This document shows, piece by piece, positions 15,282 through 23,243 of a stretch of DNA of 34,076 nucleotides. This DNA is from Marisimplicoccus sp965655775. GTDB taxonomy: Bacteria; Bacteroidota; Bacteroidia; Flavobacteriales; Flavobacteriaceae. Below the pieces are notes generated by a model. That model did no database searches, was not told where the DNA came from, and saw nothing but the letters and a program-made list of their open reading frames with translations. Both the position numbers and the translations under genes were made by a program. Every line of letters begins with the position of its first letter. Within the stretch, counting starts at the first letter, position 1. The stretch is from contig CBFHHV010000011.1 of the NCBI GenBank assembly GCA_965655775.1, positions 1-34,076 of the forward strand, read 5' to 3'.

Positions 15282-16676
15282 ATGTCTGCAAAAAAAATTC
15301 TTTTAGTCTTAGCATTAGTCTTATTATACTTTGGACTTAATTATGCTTTCATGTCTAATCATAATTATGATTCTATGAAAGATTACATTGAGTCAACAAA
15401 GAATGAGTTTAGTTATGAGATTGAAGATATTATCTATGAAGAAGAATGGACAGGATTCCACATTAAGATGATCTCAGGTGAATGGTTAGATAAAAAAAAG
15501 GTAGAAGATGTTGAATGGTCACATTATGTTGACATAGTGATACCCAAGGAAACTCTAACTGAAACTGGAATAATGTTTATTGACGGTGGAGTCAAAGATG
15601 AAACTTATTTCAGACTTGATTCTATATCTATAAGTTATGCTTTAAAAACAAAATCTATAATTGTAAACATCCACAATATTCCTGCTCAACCAATAAATTT
15701 CCTTGCCTCTGATCAAGAAAATTTTTATGAAGATGATTTAATTGCTTTTGCTTGGAGTCAATTTTTAGAGAGAGGAGCAAAGAAAAAAGATATTGAGTGG
15801 TTACCAAGATTGCCAATGACAAGAGCTGTCGTCAGATCTATGGATTTAGCGCAAGAAATAGCCTTGCAAAATAGTAAAGAATTAAGTGAATTTGTAGTCT
15901 CGGGTGCATCTAAAAGAGGATGGACTGCATGGACTACTGCAGCAGTTGATGATAGAATTGTTGGGGTTGTTCCGATGGTAATAGACATGCTTAATCTAGT
16001 TCCTTCTTTTGAGAATCACTTTAGAAGTTATGGCGAGTTCTCTCCTGCAGTTCAGGAGTATGTAAAATATAATATTCCTGATTGGATGGGAACAGAAGAA
16101 TTTAAGGTTCTTATGAGCTATGTTGAACCGTATTCTTTTAAAGATAAATTTACTATGCCCAAATATATTATTAATGCTGGGTCTGATGAGTTTTTCTCTA
16201 CTGATTCCTGGAGATTTTATTATGAAGAACTTCCTGAGAATAAATTGATAAGATATGTTCCCAATGCTAATCACTCTCTTAGTGGAGAATATTTGAGCAA
16301 TGATTTAGTTAGTTTCTTTTACAGAGTAGTAAACAAAATTGATCTGCCGATCCTTGAATGGGAGTTAGTAGATGGAAATTTGAAAGTTTATTTAGATTAT
16401 GAAGGTGAATACTCGGTTTCAATTTGGAGAGCATTTAATGTAGACGGAAGAGATTTTAGACTCTGGCAAGAAGGTGAGCTCTGGAAGGAATCTAAAATTG
16501 ATATAAATGAAGACAATATTTACAATATAGAATTAGATAATCAATCTGATGGTTATCAAGCAATTATGCTTGAGTTTAATCTTGATCAAGACTCACAATT
16601 TCCACTTAAAATTTCAACTGGTCCTTATTTAATACCTGATTCATATCCATATGAAAAATATCAACCATTGAAATAG
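15282..16676 (+). CDS. PhoPQ-activated pathogenicity-related (PqaA-like) alpha/beta hydrolase
   Basis: This 464-aa protein matches the PhoPQ_related family. An N-terminal hydrophobic segment (residues 5-22) acts as signal or anchor, so the domain is periplasmic or surface-exposed. The catalytic triad of the alpha/beta hydrolase fold is visible as Ser210 in VVSGASKRGW, Asp302 in INAGSDEFFSTD and His331 in VPNANHSL. The segment between them (VDDRIVGVVPMVIDMLN, and FKDKFTMPKYIINAG) is highly characteristic. A beta-rich C-terminal domain occupies about 350-464. The family is named after Salmonella PqaA and also occurs in Dictyostelium and marine bacteria. Its substrates are not established. The gene is 32 nt after fabH, on the same strand. 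The family call is confident; function is unknown. Confidence 0.88.
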   Translation: MSAKKILLVLALVLLYFGLNYAFMSNHNYDSMKDYIESTKNEFSYEIEDIIYEEEWTGFHIKMISGEWLDKKKVEDVEWSHYVDIVIPKETLTETGIMFIDGGVKDETYFRLDSISISYALKTKSIIVNIHNIPAQPINFLASDQENFYEDDLIAFAWSQFLERGAKKKDIEWLPRLPMTRAVVRSMDLAQEIALQNSKELSEFVVSGASKRGWTAWTTAAVDDRIVGVVPMVIDMLNLVPSFENHFRSYGEFSPAVQEYVKYNIPDWMGTEEFKVLMSYVEPYSFKDKFTMPKYIINAGSDEFFSTDSWRFYYEELPENKLIRYVPNANHSLSGEYLSNDLVSFFYRVVNKIDLPILEWELVDGNLKVYLDYEGEYSVSIWRAFNVDGRDFRLWQEGELWKESKIDINEDNIYNIELDNQSDGYQAIMLEFNLDQDSQFPLKISTGPYLIPDSYPYEKYQPLK

Positions 16677-16720
16677 AATTACACCTTATAATTAAAACAA
16701 GATTATCACGAAAAAAAAAA

Positions 16721-16751
16721 TTTGAATCGTTTAATAATTTTTATATCTTTC
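16721..16751 (+). promoter_or_regulatory. Candidate Bacteroidota-type promoter upstream of exbB
   Basis: TTTG (16721-16724) and TATCTTTC (16744-16751) are separated by 19 nt. This matches the Bacteroidota primary sigma consensus TTTG / TAnnTTTG with one mismatch, the last base being C instead of G. Transcription would begin near 16758, about 23 nt before the exbB ATG. This is the first gene of its operon and follows a 104-nt gap, so a promoter is expected here. Confidence 0.45.
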
Positions 16752-16780
16752 AATTCTCAATTATTGAAAATATTAGAAAA

Positions 16781-17557
16781 ATGAAAAAAATATTATTTGC
16801 ATTAATCCTTTCTGTAATCGTAGGTTCAACTACTACAAATTTTACTTATGCCGCGACTACTATTAATAGTACATTTACTATTCAGGATTCACAAGATGAA
16901 CCAATGATGGAAAGTTCAGAAGCATCTGCTGGTTTCACACAAGAATTAAAGAAGCGTTTTATTGAAGGAGGACCAGGTTTCATGGGAATTGTCCTTATAT
17001 GTTTAATTTTAGGATTAGCAATCTCAATTGAAAGAATTATATATCTTAACTTGTCTACAACAAATTCAAATAAACTTACAGATGATGTCGAAGAAGCACT
17101 AAAATCAGGTGGTGTTGAAGCTGCTAAAGACGTCTGTAGAAACACTAAGGGACCTGTTGCATCAATTTTTTATCAAGGTCTTGATAGAGCAAAAGATGGA
17201 GTTGAGAGTGCAGAAAAAGCTGTTATATCATATGGTGGAGTTCAGATGGGACAACTTGAAAAAAATGTTTCATGGATTTCTCTATTCATCGCATTAGCTC
17301 CAATGCTTGGTTTCATGGGTACAGTTATTGGTATGATTAATGCTTTCGATAGAATTGAAGCTGCTGGTGATATGCAACCTTCTCTTGTAGCAGGGGGTAT
17401 TAAAATAGCTCTTTTAACAACAGTTTTTGGACTTATAGTTGCAATTATATTACAAGTCTTTTACAACTACATAGTTGCTAAAATTGATTCAATAGTTAAT
17501 GATATGGAAGATGCATCAATTACTTTAATTGATATTCTTTCTACTCAAAAAAAATAA
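16781..17557 (+). CDS. exbB: ExbB/TolQ/MotA-family proton channel protein
   Basis: This 258-aa inner-membrane protein converts proton-motive force into mechanical work with ExbD for TonB-dependent transport. An N-terminal signal-like segment (1-25, MKKILFALILS... YAA) is followed by transmembrane helices at about 68-90, 163-189 and 207-231. The family signature spans ALAPMLGFMGTVIGMINAF and GIKIALLTTVFGLIVAI, with channel-lining threonines Thr181 and Thr213/214. The cytoplasmic loop between the first and second helices is short, as in Bacteroidota ExbB proteins. The start is ATG at 16781. Four same-strand genes follow with 2-6 nt gaps or an overlap, forming an operon. A MotA role is unlikely, as no flagellar genes are present and ExbD genes follow. 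Confidence 0.93.
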   Translation: MKKILFALILSVIVGSTTTNFTYAATTINSTFTIQDSQDEPMMESSEASAGFTQELKKRFIEGGPGFMGIVLICLILGLAISIERIIYLNLSTTNSNKLTDDVEEALKSGGVEAAKDVCRNTKGPVASIFYQGLDRAKDGVESAEKAVISYGGVQMGQLEKNVSWISLFIALAPMLGFMGTVIGMINAFDRIEAAGDMQPSLVAGGIKIALLTTVFGLIVAIILQVFYNYIVAKIDSIVNDMEDASITLIDILSTQKK

Positions 17558-17563
17558 TTTATT

Positions 17564-18013
17564 ATGAATCTAGAAAGATTAACTAGAATTGGGTGTATTG
17601 CCCTAGGAGTACTTGGTTTAATTTTCTTAGCAATTGTTTTTGCTAGTGGAGATGACTCTATCAAAATGGCTGCAGCATCTGGTAATTATGGTGTTATAAC
17701 TCCAATAATCTTACTGAGCCAAATAACTCTTTTTATTGCTGTTATTGTCACTTTAGTTTTTTCACTTGGAGCAATTGCCAAAGATAAATCAAAGATGAAA
17801 AATGCACTTAAATCTGCAGGGCTATTTCTTATTGTTGTTGTTATTGCATTTTTTCTTTCAAGTGGAGTTGAAACTCCAATGAGAGATGGAAAGGTGCTTT
17901 CTGCAATGGGTTCAAGATTAGTTGGAACTGGAATTAGGGTATTCTTTATCTTATCAATAGTTGCTGTTGGTTTAATGGTTTTTCCAGGAACAAAAAAAAT
18001 ATTTAAAAAGTAA
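17564..18013 (+). CDS. Four-helix membrane protein of the exb operon (uncharacterised)
   Basis: This 149-aa protein has four predicted transmembrane helices, near residues 9-28, 46-70, 84-100 and 121-141. There is a lysine-rich cytoplasmic loop (KDKSKMKNALK) between helices two and three and a short basic tail. I do not recognise an enzymatic motif. It sits 6 nt after exbB and 3 nt before the first exbD, a position in which Bacteroidota exb operons often carry a small membrane protein. This suggests a structural or assembly partner of the ExbB-ExbD motor. That role is inferred from position only. The start is ATG at 17564. Confidence 0.8.
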   Translation: MNLERLTRIGCIALGVLGLIFLAIVFASGDDSIKMAAASGNYGVITPIILLSQITLFIAVIVTLVFSLGAIAKDKSKMKNALKSAGLFLIVVVIAFFLSSGVETPMRDGKVLSAMGSRLVGTGIRVFFILSIVAVGLMVFPGTKKIFKK

Positions 18014-18016
18014 ATT

Positions 18017-18640
18017 ATGGCTAAAAGAAAAGCTCCAGAAGTCAATGCAGGATCAATGGCGGACATTGCCTTTTTACTTTTGATTTTCTTTTTGGTAACT
18101 ACAACTATTGAGACTGATAGTGGTATTAATAGAAAACTTCCACCAATGGAAGATCAAATTGATCCACCTATAATTAGAGAAAAAAATATTTTCACAGTTG
18201 TTGTTAATAAGAATAATCAACTTCTAGTTGAAGAATCACTTACTGATATTAAGGACCTAAGAGGTCTAGCTATGGATTTTCTTGATAATGGTGGAGGTTC
18301 AGGAGAAGAAGCATGTGATTATTGTCAGGGAGAGAGAGACCCTAGATCATCAGATAACCCCGACAAAGCAATCATTTCATTAAAGAATGATAGGGAGACT
18401 GAATATAAAGTTTATATAGCTGTTCAAAATGAACTTGTGGCAGCCTACAATGAGCTCAGAAATAGAGAGTTTGCAAGATTAAATCCAAACCTTGGGATTT
18501 CATATGTTGAGGCTGATTTAATCTATAGCGATCCAAGAACATCATCTGATGATAAAGCTAGTTTAAAAGAAAAATTAGATGTGGTTAAACTGTTGTACCC
18601 TCAAAAGTTATCTGAGGCTGAACCAAGTAAAGTAAATTAA
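18017..18640 (+). CDS. exbD: ExbD-family biopolymer transport protein (first copy, with periplasmic CxxC)
   Basis: This 207-aa protein has a single N-terminal membrane helix (about 17-30) with the essential proton-carrying Asp16 in SMADIAFLLLIFFLVTT. A periplasmic domain containing LPPMEDQ follows. Between residues 90 and 115 it carries an acidic, glycine-rich insertion with two cysteines in a CxxC arrangement (Cys100-D-Y-Cys103), followed by a DPRSSDNPDKAIISL segment that returns to the ExbD fold. At 207 aa it is longer than classical ExbD (about 140 aa). It works with ExbB to energise TonB. It lies 3 nt after the 4-TM gene and 2 nt before a second exbD. The start is ATG at 18017. The CxxC function is unknown. 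Confidence 0.9.
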   Translation: MAKRKAPEVNAGSMADIAFLLLIFFLVTTTIETDSGINRKLPPMEDQIDPPIIREKNIFTVVVNKNNQLLVEESLTDIKDLRGLAMDFLDNGGGSGEEACDYCQGERDPRSSDNPDKAIISLKNDRETEYKVYIAVQNELVAAYNELRNREFARLNPNLGISYVEADLIYSDPRTSSDDKASLKEKLDVVKLLYPQKLSEAEPSKVN

Positions 18641-18642
18641 AA

Positions 18643-19125
18643 ATGGCAAAATTTAACAAAAAGAAAAGTGGAGATCTTCCTGCTATATCAACGGCATCGC
18701 TGCCTGATATCGTATTCATGTTATTATTCTTCTTCATGGTAGCGACAGTTATGCGTGATAGTACACTGATGGTGCAAAATACTCTACCTGCTGCTGACCA
18801 AGTTCAAAAATTAGATAAAAAGGACAGAGTAATATATATATATGCTGGAAAGCCTTCTAGTAGATATGTTGATACCTATGGTACCCAGGCAAGAATTCAA
18901 TTAAACGACAAGTTTGGATCAGTTGAAGAAGTTGGTGCATTTGTTTTAGCTGAGAGAGCTGCTAAGCGAGAAGAACTTCAAAATGTTCTAACAACTGCTT
19001 TAAAAGTTGATAGTGATACAAAGATGGGTATTATCAGTGATATAAAGCAAGAGCTTCGTAAAGTTAATGCGCTTAAGCTAAACTATACAACTAGAGTTGG
19101 AGACTACACCCAAAATTTTAATTAG
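18643..19125 (+). CDS. exbD: ExbD-family biopolymer transport protein (second copy)
   Basis: This 160-aa ExbD paralogue has one N-terminal transmembrane helix (about 21-38) containing the conserved Asp22 (SLPDIVFMLLFFFMVATV). A periplasmic domain begins NTLPAADQVQKL. Unlike the first copy it has no cysteines in the periplasmic region. Tandem, divergent ExbD proteins are usual in Bacteroidota and probably form a hetero-oligomer in the pore of the ExbB pentamer; this is inference. The start is ATG at 18643, 2 nt after the first exbD. The 3' end overlaps the next reading frame. Confidence 0.91.
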   Translation: MAKFNKKKSGDLPAISTASLPDIVFMLLFFFMVATVMRDSTLMVQNTLPAADQVQKLDKKDRVIYIYAGKPSSRYVDTYGTQARIQLNDKFGSVEEVGAFVLAERAAKREELQNVLTTALKVDSDTKMGIISDIKQELRKVNALKLNYTTRVGDYTQNFN

Positions 19126-19792
19126 AAAAAAGTTTTTCTTACTTTTTTCCTTATTATTTTTTATTCAATCAAGCTTTTCACAATCTGATAAAATAAACGA
19201 GTCCTATAGAGAAGATCAATTCTATTTTGGATCAAGCTATTTTATTCAAACAGAATCATTAGAGGACTTCAAACAAAATGGTTTCTCAGGTAATTTTCAA
19301 TTTGGGTTTATTAGAGACTTTCCTATTAATAAAACCTCTACAAAGGCAGTTGGTATAGGCCTTGGATTTGAAAGAAATTTTTTTACTTCTAATATTCAGC
19401 CCTCTGAAATTGAAGATAATATTAATTATAGAGTAGTTGTGAGTAGGTTTCTTGAATCTAAAAATAAAATTTCTTTTTCTTCAATTGTTCTTCCAATAGA
19501 ATATAGATGGAGGAAGTCTTCAATTGATGAATATAAGTTTTGGAGAATTTATTCAGGATTAAAATTCAAGAAAAATTTTCCATTATATTCTAATCCTTCA
19601 TATGGATCTGAAATTACAATTGATGAAATAGAAGATTGGACAACTTCTTTTTATATTAATGCTGGTTATAATACTTGGAATATTTCTTTAGAATATGACC
19701 TAAATCCAATACTAAAAAATAAAAAAACTAAAGATGGCAATAATTTTAATATTAGTTTTTTTAGGCTTGGTCTTGTTTTCTACTTATTATAA
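19097..19792 (+). CDS. Putative outer-membrane beta-barrel protein of the exb operon
   Basis: This protein of about 231 aa has a signal peptide (RKKFFLLFSLLFFIQSSFSQS, residues 10-30). The remainder consists of alternating, aromatic-rich strands separated by polar turns, such as FYFGSSYFIQ, FQFGFIRDF, WTTSFYINAGYNTWNISLEY and a terminal FRLGLVFYLL. It ends in a hydrophobic residue, as an outer-membrane barrel of the OmpA/PorT type would. The start is ambiguous. TTG at 19097 (used here) overlaps exbD by 29 nt and gives a long n-region, while an ATT at 19121 would start exactly before RKKFF and overlap the exbD stop by 1 nt. Its stop overlaps convergent rpoN by 6 nt. The function in the exb operon is unknown. 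Confidence 0.72.
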   Translation: METTPKILIRKKFFLLFSLLFFIQSSFSQSDKINESYREDQFYFGSSYFIQTESLEDFKQNGFSGNFQFGFIRDFPINKTSTKAVGIGLGFERNFFTSNIQPSEIEDNINYRVVVSRFLESKNKISFSSIVLPIEYRWRKSSIDEYKFWRIYSGLKFKKNFPLYSNPSYGSEITIDEIEDWTTSFYINAGYNTWNISLEYDLNPILKNKKTKDGNNFNISFFRLGLVFYLL

Positions 19793-21208
19793 TTCTTTTC
19801 TTAGTCTTGCAACCGGTAAATCGAGTTGTTCTCTATATTTAGATATGGTTCTTCTTGCAACTTTATAACCCTTTTTAGATAGTCCCTTTGATAATTCAAT
19901 ATCTGATAGAGGCTTGGCTTTATCTTCATCATTTATAATCTGTTTCAACGTCTTTTTAATCTCTATAGTTGAAATGTCTTCTCCATCTTTATTCTTCATC
20001 CCCTCGGAAAAATAACTCTTCAATAATTTAATTCCATAAGGTGTATCAATATACTTGCTGTTAGCAACTCTAGAAATTGTTGATATATCCATATTAATTT
20101 TTTCAGCTATATCTTTTAGAATCATTGGTTTTAAATCAGACTCTTCGCCCGATAAAAAATAGTCATTTTGAAAAGTCACAATGGCGTCTACTGTTTGAAA
20201 CAATGTTTGATATCTCTGTCCAACAGCTTCAATAAACCATTTGGCTGAGTCAAGCTTTTGTTTTAAAAATTGCATGGCTTGATTTTGTGACTTTGATTTA
20301 TTAGGATCATTTTTATATCCCTCTAATATATTTTTATATGAGTTAGAAAGCCTTAACTCAGGGGAATTTCTCTTATTTAATTCCACAATAAGTTCTCCTT
20401 CTTCAATTTTTAAAATGAAATCTGGTATTATCGTATTATTAGAGAATTCGCTACTAATAGATCCTCCAGGTTTAGGATTTAACTTTGAAATTTCATCAAT
20501 TGATTCTTTTAAGTCATTATCAGACAAATTTAGTTTTTCAGATAGCTTAGAGAATTTCTTTTTTGAGAACAACTCAAACTCAGACTTAATTATTTTTATG
20601 GAGTTTAATATTGACTTTTTCTGATTGGTTTTTTTATTAAGTTGAATCAAAAGACACTCCTGCAAAGATCTTGCCCCAACTCCTGGCGGATCTAAATCTT
20701 GAATTTTTTTTAAGACAGATATAACATTATCTCTAGTCGTTATAATATTTTGGGTAAAGGCTAAATCATCAATTATATCATCAACTTCTCTTCTTAGATA
20801 ACCACTCTCATCAATACTACCAATCAAGAATTCACATAATGGTTTTTCTTTGTCATTTAGAATTAGGTTTCGTGATTGATTATCTAAATATTGATGAAAA
20901 CTTGGCGATGATTTAGTTTGAAAATTATTATTTTCTTCATTTGTTGAGTAAAAATTTTGACTGTAGTCATCGTTTTCGTCTGAGAGATAGTCATCAACAT
21001 TAACATCTTCACTTTGAATCTCTGAGTCAAAATCATTAGAATCAGTATCTAATGATTCACTCCCATGCTCAAGTGCTGGATTCTCTTCAATTTCATTTTT
21101 AACTTTTTGTTCTAATTCAGCAGTGGTTAGTTGTATCAGCTTCATTAGCTGAATTTGCTGTGGCGAAAGCTTCTGAGATAACTTTAGTTGTAGTTTTTGA
21201 TTAAGCAT
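19787..21208 (-). CDS. rpoN: RNA polymerase sigma-54 factor
   Basis: This 473-aa sigma-54 protein has the glutamine- and leucine-rich region I at the N-terminus (LKLSQKLSPQQIQLMKLIQL), which contacts activators. A highly acidic region II follows at about 50-85. The core-binding domain includes the DLDPPGVGARSLQECL motif near 170-190. The C-terminal DNA-binding part ends in the RpoN box ARRTISKYRE (about 451-460). It directs transcription from -24/-12 promoters and needs an enhancer-binding ATPase, none of which is encoded in the window. The start is ATG at 21208, 47 nt downstream of the asnS stop. The 3' end overlaps the convergent outer-membrane gene by 6 nt. Size is normal for Bacteroidota. 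Confidence 0.97.
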   Translation of the reverse strand: MLNQKLQLKLSQKLSPQQIQLMKLIQLTTAELEQKVKNEIEENPALEHGSESLDTDSNDFDSEIQSEDVNVDDYLSDENDDYSQNFYSTNEENNNFQTKSSPSFHQYLDNQSRNLILNDKEKPLCEFLIGSIDESGYLRREVDDIIDDLAFTQNIITTRDNVISVLKKIQDLDPPGVGARSLQECLLIQLNKKTNQKKSILNSIKIIKSEFELFSKKKFSKLSEKLNLSDNDLKESIDEISKLNPKPGGSISSEFSNNTIIPDFILKIEEGELIVELNKRNSPELRLSNSYKNILEGYKNDPNKSKSQNQAMQFLKQKLDSAKWFIEAVGQRYQTLFQTVDAIVTFQNDYFLSGEESDLKPMILKDIAEKINMDISTISRVANSKYIDTPYGIKLLKSYFSEGMKNKDGEDISTIEIKKTLKQIINDEDKAKPLSDIELSKGLSKKGYKVARRTISKYREQLDLPVARLRKEL

Positions 21209-21240
21209 ATTATGAATGAATACTTAAACAAAAGTAAGAA

Positions 21241-21254
21241 AAGAATTAATTCTT
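21241..21254. promoter_or_regulatory. 14-bp AT-only palindrome between asnS and rpoN
   Basis: AAGAATTAATTCTT is a perfect palindrome starting 1 nt after the asnS stop on the minus strand, followed there by TTTTC. It sits 32 nt upstream of the rpoN start. It could be a weak terminator, an operator for rpoN, or chance in AT-rich DNA. The stem has no loop and only two G-C pairs, so a terminator role is doubtful. Confidence 0.2.
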
Positions 21255-21255
21255 A

Positions 21256-22680
21256 TTAAAATGAGGCATTTTTTGGTGTTCGAGGATAGGGTATTACATC
21301 CCTAATATTTTGCATTCCAGTGCAAAACATTATTAGTCTTTCAAATCCAAGTCCAAAACCACTATGTGGAACTGTCCCATATTTTCTTAGATCTAAGTAC
21401 CACCATAACTCTTTTTCATCAATTCCCATTTCATTAATTCTTTTTTGAAGAACATCTAATCTTTCCTCTCTTTGGGAACCTCCAATTATTTCTCCAATTC
21501 CTGGGAATAAAACATCCATTGCCCTAACTGTTTTTTCATCATTATTAAGTCTCATGTAAAATGCCTTTATTTTTGACGGATAATCGAATATAATTACTGG
21601 TGATTTAAAGTGCTTCTCTACAAGAAATCTTTCATGTTCACTTTGAAAATCACAACCCCATTCAGTAATTAAATAATTGAATTTTTTCTTTTTATTGTAG
21701 TTCGAGTTTTTAAGAATTTCAAAAGCATCAGAATATGAGATTCTAGTAAATTCATTATCTATGGTAAAGTTGATTTTTTCTATAAGGCTTAGTTCATCTC
21801 TTTCATTTTTTGGTTTTTGACTTTGTTCCTTAATAAGTCTTTCATCAAGAAATTTTAAATCTTCTTTACATGAATCCATTATATATTTAAGAACATTTTT
21901 TAAGAAAGATTCAGCTAAGTTCATATTATCATTTAGATCATAAAATGCCATTTCAGGTTCAATCATCCAAAATTCTGATGCATGTCTTGAAGTATTAGAA
22001 TTCTCAGCTCTAAATGTTGGCCCAAAAGTATAAACATCGCCAAGACCTAGTGCATATGTCTCAGCTTCTAATTGGCCTGAGACTGTTAGGCTCGTTTTCT
22101 TTCCAAAAAAATCTTCAGAATAGTCAACTTCTTTTTTATCTTTTTGCTTATTATTCAAAGTTGTTACTTGAAACATTTCGCCGGCTCCTTCAGCATCACT
22201 AGATGTAATAATTGGGGTATGGACATAGTTAAATCCTTTTTCATTAAAGAATTGATGGACTCCAAATGCAAGTTTTGATCTAATCCTCATCACAGCACTA
22301 AATGTTGAGGTCCTTATTCTCAAGTGGGCTTGTTCCCTTAAAAATTCTAAGCTATGCTTCTTTGGTTGAATAGGATATTTATCAGGGTCAGATTCTCCAA
22401 GAATTTCTATATCTATAATTTCAATTTCAAAAGTTTGACCTTTCCCTATGCTTTCAATTAAAGTTCCTTGAATTTTAAGTGAAGAACCAACATTGATTTT
22501 CTTAATTATTTTATTGTCTGAGTTAGAGTCAGTAATAACACATTGAATATTCTGAATAGTTGAACCATCATTTAATTCAATGAAACGATTACCTCTAAAT
22601 GCTTTAACCCAGCCAGCTACAATAATTTTACTATTGTAACTAGGGGAGCTATATATGTCTTTTATCTTTATTAAGTCCAT
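21256..22680 (-). CDS. asnS: Asparaginyl-tRNA synthetase
   Basis: This 474-aa class IIb synthetase charges tRNA-Asn. The N-terminal OB-fold anticodon-binding domain covers about residues 1-110 (VAGWVKAFRGNRFIELNDGS). The catalytic domain has motif 2 FRAENSNTSRHASEFWMIEPE near 220 and motif 3 GFGLGFERLIMF near 440. The GEIIGGSQREERLDVL segment and VRAMDVLFPG distinguish AsnRS from AspRS. An insertion of about 80 residues (roughly 275-345) between motifs 2 and 3 is typical of Bacteroidota AsnRS. The start is ATG at 22680, 3 nt after the frr stop, so it belongs to the pyrH-frr-asnS translation cluster. Presence of AsnRS means the indirect Asp-tRNA(Asn) amidation route is not required. Confidence 0.97.
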   Translation of the reverse strand: MDLIKIKDIYSSPSYNSKIIVAGWVKAFRGNRFIELNDGSTIQNIQCVITDSNSDNKIIKKINVGSSLKIQGTLIESIGKGQTFEIEIIDIEILGESDPDKYPIQPKKHSLEFLREQAHLRIRTSTFSAVMRIRSKLAFGVHQFFNEKGFNYVHTPIITSSDAEGAGEMFQVTTLNNKQKDKKEVDYSEDFFGKKTSLTVSGQLEAETYALGLGDVYTFGPTFRAENSNTSRHASEFWMIEPEMAFYDLNDNMNLAESFLKNVLKYIMDSCKEDLKFLDERLIKEQSQKPKNERDELSLIEKINFTIDNEFTRISYSDAFEILKNSNYNKKKKFNYLITEWGCDFQSEHERFLVEKHFKSPVIIFDYPSKIKAFYMRLNNDEKTVRAMDVLFPGIGEIIGGSQREERLDVLQKRINEMGIDEKELWWYLDLRKYGTVPHSGFGLGFERLIMFCTGMQNIRDVIPYPRTPKNASF

Positions 22681-22683
22681 GTG

Positions 22684-23235
22684 CTATAAAGTCAGAATAT
22701 CTTTCTCCTTAAGAGTGAACATTTCATCAACTTTTTTAATGTACTTGTCAGTTAACTCCTGAGAGTCTATTTCAAGATTAGATTTCAAATCTTCTGATAT
22801 ATCAAGTGCTTTAATTTTATTATTAGCATCTTTTCTTGAATTTCGGATACTTACCTTAGCTGATTCAGATTCTGATTTTGCTATTTTTGTAAGTTCTACT
22901 CTTCTCTCTTCTGTTAATGGAGGAATATTAATCAATAATGATTCACCATTGTTAACAGGATTTAGCCCTAAATTAGAATTAATGATACTTTTTTCAATTT
23001 CTTCAAGCATATCTTTCTCCCATGGTTGAATTGATATTGTTTGTGCATTTGGAGTGCTCACTGAAGCAACCTGATTTAAAGGTGTCATATTACCATAATA
23101 TTCAACCGAAACACCTTTTAACATTATTGGATTTGCCTTCCCAGCTCTAATTTTTGCTAATTCTGTTTCCAAGTGACTTACAGCTGACATCATATTTAGC
23201 TCTGCACTGTCAATTATTTCTTGATTATTCTCCAT
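22684..23235 (-). CDS. frr: Ribosome recycling factor
   Basis: This 183-aa protein corresponds to RRF, which splits post-termination ribosomes with EF-G. It is almost the same length as E. coli RRF (185 aa). Signature segments are visible: the LAKIRAGKANPIMLKGVSVEYYG helix and strand, the VSTPNAQTISIQPWEKDM hairpin, NLGLNPVNNG, and the ...LTEERRVELTKIAK helix, with a C-terminal coiled three-helix bundle. The start is ATG at 23235, 8 nt after pyrH. The order pyrH-frr is conserved across bacteria. The gene is followed by asnS after 3 nt. Confidence 0.97.
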   Translation of the reverse strand: MENNQEIIDSAELNMMSAVSHLETELAKIRAGKANPIMLKGVSVEYYGNMTPLNQVASVSTPNAQTISIQPWEKDMLEEIEKSIINSNLGLNPVNNGESLLINIPPLTEERRVELTKIAKSESESAKVSIRNSRKDANNKIKALDISEDLKSNLEIDSQELTDKYIKKVDEMFTLKEKDILTL

Positions 23236-23243
23236 AATTTAAG

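Noticed and set aside
13070..16676. SDR + FabH-like synthase + alpha/beta hydrolase as an OleA/OleB/OleD olefin pathway
   Set aside because: The synthase has the FabH signature (TNEWIIERTGIKERR) rather than OleA features, the hydrolase is PhoPQ-related and exported rather than OleB-like, and there is no OleC ligase.
12882..16676. Genomic island with integrase at the tRNA-Ser site
   Set aside because: No integrase, transposase or repeated tRNA 3' end was seen, so only a weak island hypothesis is kept.
21241..21254. AT-only palindrome as a confident asnS terminator
   Set aside because: The stem has no loop and only two G-C pairs, so stability is too low. It is kept only as a low-confidence site.
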